Below, piece by piece: positions 59,348 to 64,000 of a stretch of 64,000 nt of DNA (position 1 is the stretch's first letter; every line of letters starts with the position of its first letter). The translations under genes were made by a program, and so were the position numbers. Origin of the DNA: Pseudobacillus wudalianchiensis (GTDB lineage: Bacteria; Bacillota; Bacilli; Bacillales; Domibacillaceae); NCBI RefSeq assembly GCF_001685015.1, contig NZ_MAYT01000023.1, positions 25,790 through 89,789 of the forward strand, read 5' to 3'. The notes under the pieces are model-generated. The model was not told the origin of the DNA. It saw only the letters and a program-made list of their open reading frames with translations, and made no database searches.

Positions 59348-60853
59348 ATGAATACACAAGGAGCCGTGGAAAAGCCTCCGTATGGCGTGATTGCCATTTT
59401 GTTTGTTGGTGCGTTCGTCTCTATTTTAAACGAGACTCTTTTGAACGTCGCGCTTCCATCTATTATGAAGGAGTTTGATGCATCAGCCTCAGCTGTTCAA
59501 TGGCTGTCAACCGGTTACATGCTAGTGAACGGTGTCCTCATTCCAGCCAGTGCTTTTTTTGTTCAAAAATTTACAAATAGAAAACTCTTCATTTTAGCGA
59601 TGAGCTTGTTTACAGTTGGAACCGTGCTTGCCTCTTTTGCTCCTTCGCTCGGCGTATTACTTGCCGCTAGAATGATTCAAGCATCGGGATCTGCCATCAT
59701 GATGCCATTGTTAATGAATGTTATGCTGTTTAGTTTCCCTGTTGAACGCCGCGGAGCCGCTATGGGACTATTCGGACTTGTGATGATTACAGCACCAGCT
59801 ATCGGCCCTACCTTGTCAGGCTGGCTGATTGAACACTATTCATGGCGCACCTTGTTTGATGTTGTCATCCCAATCGCAGCCATCACCCTATTGTTTTCTA
59901 TCTTTAAATTGAAAAATGTTACTCCCCAGCGAAACATTAAACTTGATATTCTTTCATTAATTTTATCAAGTATTGGCTTTGGCGGACTATTGTATGGCTT
60001 TAGCTCCGCCGGGGAAAAAGGATGGGACTCTGTCTATGTTGACATTCCTATTGCTGTCGGTCTTATCGGCTTATTGCTGTTCATCTTCCGTCAGCTTCGC
60101 CTAGATGAACCGCTTTTGGAGTTTCGAATTTATCGCTATCCTATGTTTGCCCTTTCTTCAGCGATATCGGTCGTGCTATCCATGGCGATGTTCTCGGCCA
60201 TGCTGTTAATGCCTATTTATGTACAGACATTGCGTGGAATCTCTCCGCTTCACTCTGGCATGCTTATGCTGCCGGGGGCGCTTGTGATGGGACTCATGTC
60301 TCCTATTACCGGTAAACTTTTTGATAAGTTTGGTGCGCGTATCTTAGCGGTATCCGGACTCATTGTCACAATTTACACCACTCACTTGTTCAGCAATCTA
60401 ACTCTTGATACGTCCTATAGCTATTTAATGATACTCTACACGTTGCGGATGTTCGGTATGTCGATGGTAATGATGCCTGTCATGACGAATGGCTTAAATC
60501 AGCTTCCACAAAGTATGAATCCGCACGGCACAGCGATGAATAACACGCTTCAACAAGTTTCCGGTGCGGTAGGCTCCGCTTTTCTCGTCACACTGATGCA
60601 AAACCGAACGGAGTCAGAAGCTGAAAAGTTAGCTGAAGCAGCGATGAAAGAAATGCCTGCTGGGACCCAGCCAGATCCTGCTCAAATGGCTGAAATGAAA
60701 GCACACATTATGAATGAAGCGATGCTTCACGGCATTAACTTTTCTTTCACGATTTCCGTGTATATCGCTCTCGCGGCGCTCATTCTTGCCTTCTTTATGA
60801 AGCGTGTCAAACCAACAAAAGAGCCTCATAAAGAGCATTCTCTTGAAATGTAA
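59348..60853 (+). CDS. MFS drug exporter, DHA2 family (LmrB/YcnB-like)
   Basis: Proton-driven exporter of 501 residues with about 14 hydrophobic segments. Family features are FVSILNETLLNVALPSIM (~20-37, C-terminal part of helix 1), the motif VQKFTNRKLFIL (~73), ARMIQASGSAIMMPL (~105) and GPTLSGWLIEHYSWR (~150). ATG at 59348 has GGGAGGAAAA upstream; a start at 59333 would sit in that site. The gene is divergent from the TetR-family regulator. In B. subtilis such LmrB-type pumps confer lincomycin or puromycin resistance; the substrate here is unknown. Confidence 0.87.
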   Translation: MNTQGAVEKPPYGVIAILFVGAFVSILNETLLNVALPSIMKEFDASASAVQWLSTGYMLVNGVLIPASAFFVQKFTNRKLFILAMSLFTVGTVLASFAPSLGVLLAARMIQASGSAIMMPLLMNVMLFSFPVERRGAAMGLFGLVMITAPAIGPTLSGWLIEHYSWRTLFDVVIPIAAITLLFSIFKLKNVTPQRNIKLDILSLILSSIGFGGLLYGFSSAGEKGWDSVYVDIPIAVGLIGLLLFIFRQLRLDEPLLEFRIYRYPMFALSSAISVVLSMAMFSAMLLMPIYVQTLRGISPLHSGMLMLPGALVMGLMSPITGKLFDKFGARILAVSGLIVTIYTTHLFSNLTLDTSYSYLMILYTLRMFGMSMVMMPVMTNGLNQLPQSMNPHGTAMNNTLQQVSGAVGSAFLVTLMQNRTESEAEKLAEAAMKEMPAGTQPDPAQMAEMKAHIMNEAMLHGINFSFTISVYIALAALILAFFMKRVKPTKEPHKEHSLEM

Positions 60854-60862
60854 TAGAAACAT

Positions 60863-60903
60863 AAAAAAGCATCCAGAAACCCTAACTTCTGGATGCTTTT
60901 TTA
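60863..60903. terminator. Bidirectional terminator between exporter and IclR genes
   Basis: A 16-bp perfect stem, arm AAAAAAGCATCCAGAA, with an eight-base loop and T's on both outgoing sides. Confidence 0.93.
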
Positions 60904-60913
60904 TCGATTAATG

Positions 60914-61675
60914 TTAATAGCCAAGCCGTTTGGAAATCGCTTCTCCAGCCTGGATCATCCGCTTACTTAAAACTCCCAGTCTTTCATCTGTCATTCGCAG
61001 TGTCGGACCGGAAATACTGACAGCTGCTGCTACACTTCCTGTATGATCAAAAACAGGGGCTGCTATACAGCGAATGCCGATTTCATTCTCTTCCAGATCA
61101 AGCGCATATCCTCTTTCTTTCACCTTTGCCAGCTCATTTAAAAAAACTTCCTTTTCGACAATAGTGTGAGAAGTATGTGCCGGCAATCCTTTTCTCTCAA
61201 TCGTAGACAGCACATCAGCCATTGGCAAATGAGAAAGGATAGCCTTGCCAACTGAAGTACAATGAACAGGTGCCCTCTTACCGACCTTAGAATGCATGCG
61301 TAGCGTTTCGTTACCATCCAGCTTCTCGATATATACCACTTCTCCCTGATCATATACAACTAGATGCACCACTTCATTTGTCTCCAGTTCAAGCTCCTTT
61401 AGTATAGGTTGTGCCTCAGCTCGGACATCAAGCGAGTCAAGCAATCTTGAACTGATATCAAGAAATTTATAACCAAGCCGGTATCTTCCGGTTTCCTCAT
61501 TTTGTTCTATATAACCATACTGGCTTAAAGTCGCTAACGTACGAAAAACAGAGCTCTTATTAATATCGATTTGTTTGGAGATTTCTGTCACACCAAGCCC
61601 CTGTTTTGATCGACCTACAAGTTCGATAATATCAAGTGCCCGTGCAACCGACTTTACTACATTTTCTCTTTCCAA
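60914..61675 (-). CDS. IclR-family transcriptional regulator
   Basis: IclR-type regulator of 253 residues. The N-terminal winged helix (~5-65) shows ALDIIELVGRSKQGLGVTEI and KSSVFRTLATLSQYGYI. The C-terminal effector domain (~80-250) shows HCTSVGKAILSHLP and IRCIAAPVFDHTGSVAAAVS. The start is TTG at 61675, eight bases after AAGGAG; a frame from 61693 would translate that site. It lies downstream of malate synthase G in the same direction with a terminator between them. IclR proteins often control glyoxylate or aromatic acid genes, so glcB is a plausible target. Confidence 0.87.
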   Translation of the reverse strand: MERENVVKSVARALDIIELVGRSKQGLGVTEISKQIDINKSSVFRTLATLSQYGYIEQNEETGRYRLGYKFLDISSRLLDSLDVRAEAQPILKELELETNEVVHLVVYDQGEVVYIEKLDGNETLRMHSKVGKRAPVHCTSVGKAILSHLPMADVLSTIERKGLPAHTSHTIVEKEVFLNELAKVKERGYALDLEENEIGIRCIAAPVFDHTGSVAAAVSISGPTLRMTDERLGVLSKRMIQAGEAISKRLGY

Positions 61676-61730
61676 TTGACAGGCTCCTTTCAATAAAAAT
61701 AAAAAATGTTAATAACCCACTTTTATTCGC

Positions 61731-61762
61731 CAAAGAGGCTGGCCTCCAACAGGCCAGCCCCT
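61731..61762 (-). terminator. Terminator between glcB and the IclR gene
   Basis: GGCTGGCCT / AGGCCAGCC perfect 9-bp stem (61737-61759) with a five-base loop; minus-strand tail CTCTTTGG is only weakly T-rich. Confidence 0.7.
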
Positions 61763-61813
61763 TCTTATTATCTCTTATTCTTCCTAAATAATAAACCCTG
61801 CATACAGGAGATT

Positions 61814-63985
61814 TTATTGAGTAACACTATATTTCTCTTTTGCCTCAAGGCGACGCTGATGCAGGATAGGCTCTGTGTATCCATTCGGTTGCTCACAGCC
61901 TTTAAATACAAGATCGCATGCCGCCTGGAATGCTACGGACTCTTCGTAATTTGGCGCCATTGGACGGTAACTGGCATCTCCCTCGTTTTGCTTATCAACA
62001 ACAAGGGCCATTCTCTTCATCGTTTCCATCACCTGCTCTTCTGTACAGATGCCATGACGCAGCCAGTTAGCAATATGCTGGCTGGAAATGCGGAGCGTAG
62101 CCCGGTCTTCCATTAAGCCAATATTATTAATATCCGGCACTTTCGAACAACCAATCCCTTGTTCAACCCAGCGGACTACGTAACCAAGAATGCCTTGTGC
62201 ATTATTATCAATCTCTCGTTGAATCTCTTCTTTGCTCCAGCTTGGATTTTTCTCAAGCGGAATTTGTAGAATGTCATCTGTGTAATCTTGCTTCGTTTGT
62301 TTTACTTCATCTTGAACTTGTTTTACGTTGACTTGATGATAATGCAAGGCATGTAGTACAGCGGCTGTTGGCGAAGGAACCCATGCTGTATTGGCTCCTG
62401 CTTTTACATGGCTGATTTTTTGCTCCAGCATAGCAGCCATCATATCCGGCATAGCCCACATGCCTTTGCCAATCTGAGCATGGTTTTGCAAGCCTACTGC
62501 AAGCCCTTCAGCAACGTTGGACTTCTCATAAGCCGAAAGCCAGACAGAAGATTTAATATCTCCTTTGCAAATGACTGGTCCCGCTTCCATGGAAGTATGA
62601 ATCTCATCTCCTGTTCGATCAAGGAAGCCTGTATTTATGAAAGCAATTCGGTCTTTAGATGCCCGAATACAGTTTCTCAAGTTCAGAGACGTCCGTCTCT
62701 CCTCGTCCATTACGCCGATTTTTAATGTGTTTCTTTCTAAGTCTAATAAATCTTCAATTCGATCGAATAATTCACAGGCAAACGCTACTTCCTCGGATCC
62801 ATGCATTTTTGGCTTAACGATATAAATAGAGCCTTTGCGAGAATTGATTAACTTGGCGTTACCGCAAATAGAATGCTTAGCGATTGCACTTGTCACGATT
62901 CCGTCAAGAATGCCTTCAAATACTTCGTTGCCATTTTCATCAAGTACAGCATTAATCGTCATTAAGTGGCCGACATTGCGGACAAACATTAATGAACGGC
63001 CCGGAAGCTTGAAGGTACTTCCGTCTACTGCTGTATAACAACGGTCTTCATTCATTTGACGCGTCATGCTCTTGCCATTTTTCTCAAATGAAGTACTTAA
63101 ATCACCTTTGGCTAACCCAAGCCAGTTACGATACACAAGCACTTTATCTTCTGCATCAACCGCCGTCACCGAATCTTCACAGTCCATAATAGTTGAAAGG
63201 GCCGCCTCCATGAGAATATCTTTTACGCCTGCTGCATCGGTTTTCCCAATCGGGTGATGTTGATCAATTTGAATTTCAAAATGAAGACCGTTATTTTTTA
63301 AGAGTACAGCAGAAGGAGCATCCGTTTGTCCACGGAAGCCTTGCAGTTGCTCCTTATTTTTTAATTTCGTTTCACTGCCGTCTTTTAACGTGATTACTAG
63401 CTCTCCATCTGTAATTGCATACTTAGCAGCTTCTTTATGGGAATTGCCCTCAAGCGGTGCGGCGTTGTCAAGAAAATCACGTGCAAATGCAATGACTCTT
63501 TCTCCTCTTACCGGATTGTAATTTCCTTTTTTCTCAGCGCCATCTTCCTCGGAGATCGCATCTGTTCCGTACAACGCATCGTATAAGCTTCCCCAACGAG
63601 CGTTGGCTGCATTAATCGCATAGCGGGCATTGTTCACGGGTACAACAAGCTGCGGTCCAGCCTGGAGAGCGATTTCTTCATCAACATTTTCTGTTGTTAC
63701 TTGAAAATCCTCCCCATCTGGCTCAATGTAGCCAACTTCTTTTAAGAAAGCCTTATATTGATCTGACTGAAATGAATGGTCTTTATGCCACTGGTCAATT
63801 TTTCTCTGTAATTCATCTCGTTTCTCCAATAGCACCTGATTTTTTGGTGTTAGCTCAGCTACAATTTTACTGAAACCTTCCCAAAACTCTCCTGTTTCTA
63901 CCCCTGTTCCTGGCAGTACCTCATTATTAATAAAGTGAAGCAACTGTTGATCAACTTGCAAGGACCCAACTTTTACGTAACTCAT
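61814..63985 (-). CDS. glcB: Malate synthase G
   Basis: Condenses glyoxylate and acetyl-CoA to malate. The 723 residues equal the E. coli GlcB length and are far longer than the ~530-residue AceB form. Motifs include [15 protein letters not shown] (~268, metal-binding Glu/Asp), [27 protein letters not shown] (~398), [10 protein letters not shown] and a Cys-containing C-terminal domain ([13 protein letters not shown], ~690) that carries the catalytic Asp in the [13 protein letters not shown] region (~625). ATG at 63985 has AGGAG ten bases upstream; the GTG at 63991 is too close to it. No isocitrate lyase gene is in view. An IclR gene lies downstream. Confidence 0.94.
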   Translation of the reverse strand: MSYVKVGSLQVDQQLLHFINNEVLPGTGVETGEFWEGFSKIVAELTPKNQVLLEKRDELQRKIDQWHKDHSFQSDQYKAFLKEVGYIEPDGEDFQVTTENVDEEIALQAGPQLVVPVNNARYAINAANARWGSLYDALYGTDAISEEDGAEKKGNYNPVRGERVIAFARDFLDNAAPLEGNSHKEAAKYAITDGELVITLKDGSETKLKNKEQLQGFRGQTDAPSAVLLKNNGLHFEIQIDQHHPIGKTDAAGVKDILMEAALSTIMDCEDSVTAVDAEDKVLVYRNWLGLAKGDLSTSFEKNGKSMTRQMNEDRCYTAVDGSTFKLPGRSLMFVRNVGHLMTINAVLDENGNEVFEGILDGIVTSAIAKHSICGNAKLINSRKGSIYIVKPKMHGSEEVAFACELFDRIEDLLDLERNTLKIGVMDEERRTSLNLRNCIRASKDRIAFINTGFLDRTGDEIHTSMEAGPVICKGDIKSSVWLSAYEKSNVAEGLAVGLQNHAQIGKGMWAMPDMMAAMLEQKISHVKAGANTAWVPSPTAAVLHALHYHQVNVKQVQDEVKQTKQDYTDDILQIPLEKNPSWSKEEIQREIDNNAQGILGYVVRWVEQGIGCSKVPDINNIGLMEDRATLRISSQHIANWLRHGICTEEQVMETMKRMALVVDKQNEGDASYRPMAPNYEESVAFQAACDLVFKGCEQPNGYTEPILHQRRLEAKEKYSVTQ

Positions 63986-64000
63986 TTTCACACCGCTCCT

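Noticed and set aside
61706..62116. A 136-codon plus-strand open frame
   Set aside because: It starts in an intergenic hairpin and runs antisense to malate synthase G with no sign of a product.

Overview
The window reads as chromosomal DNA of a Bacillus-like member of the Bacillaceae. Codon and base use are low to moderate GC. AGGAGG ribosome binding sites with TTG and GTG starts are common, and most proteins closely match my memory of Bacillus subtilis proteins. Much of the left half keeps the order of the B. subtilis ykv-ykw-patA-cheV-yku-ktrC region: kinD, ykvI, ykvS, ykwC, patA, cheV, ykyB, ykuE, ykuJ, darB (ykuL), ccpC, dapH, dapL, ykuU, ykuV and ktrC all occur, with insertions (two efflux genes, corA, clpE, an M3 peptidase, a 5'-nucleotidase) and losses (no ykuK, ykuN-P or ykuS-T seen). 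I found no tRNA, rRNA, CRISPR array, prophage or transposase gene.

Layout. 1-4400: a truncated potassium channel gate subunit (ktrC), a bd-type quinol oxidase (cydAB) behind a Rex operator, and the ykuU-ykuV redox pair. 4650-10030: acetylated-branch lysine/peptidoglycan genes dapH-dapL, the regulator ccpC, a 14-TM exporter, the c-di-AMP receptor darB and ykuJ. 10200-21960: a glutaredoxin-like gene with a probable frameshift, Tat-exported ykuE, ykyB, cheV, LysE, CorA, PatA, YkwC, an atypical SDR, small genes, a CPBP protease and YkvI. 22000-33100: CtsR-controlled clpE, peptidase and nucleotidase genes, the sporulation kinase kinD, an acyltransferase and a B12-type radical SAM enzyme. 33100-36100: an ECF sigma/anti-sigma pair with two exported proteins, interrupted by a compact array of four RNA-like hairpins. 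36280-40690: a two-component system followed by a lipoprotein with a C-terminal IseA-like domain and a secreted NlpC/P60 protein that has lost its catalytic Cys and His. 40700-46400: ykoY under a yybP-ykoY (Mn2+) riboswitch, an RND exporter, nhaC. 46500-50850: prfC, a YueH-like protein, a FUSC-type exporter, and three tandem, nearly identical GlsB/YeaQ-type genes behind a sigma-B-type promoter. 50850-56000: metI-metC under a SAM riboswitch, and ssuBCA-type sulfonate uptake. 56150-64000: malic enzyme, pirin, a divergent TetR/exporter pair, an IclR regulator and malate synthase G.

How the parts fit. Sulfur supply (metIC, ssuBCA), redox and oxygen response (cydAB, ykuUV), envelope stress (two-component/IseA/P60 locus, ECF locus, GlsB triplet) and C2/C4 carbon metabolism (malate synthase G, malic enzyme, ccpC) are the main themes. 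DarB and KtrC are both c-di-AMP targets in B. subtilis.

The most interesting locus is 36286-40688. An OmpR-type regulator, its kinase, a string of direct repeats suited to such a regulator, a probable D,L-endopeptidase inhibitor lipoprotein and a catalytically dead endopeptidase relative form one compact unit that I read as a cell-wall hydrolase control module. Second are the four-hairpin element at 34546-34710 and two A7 tracts where one extra A would repair a gene.
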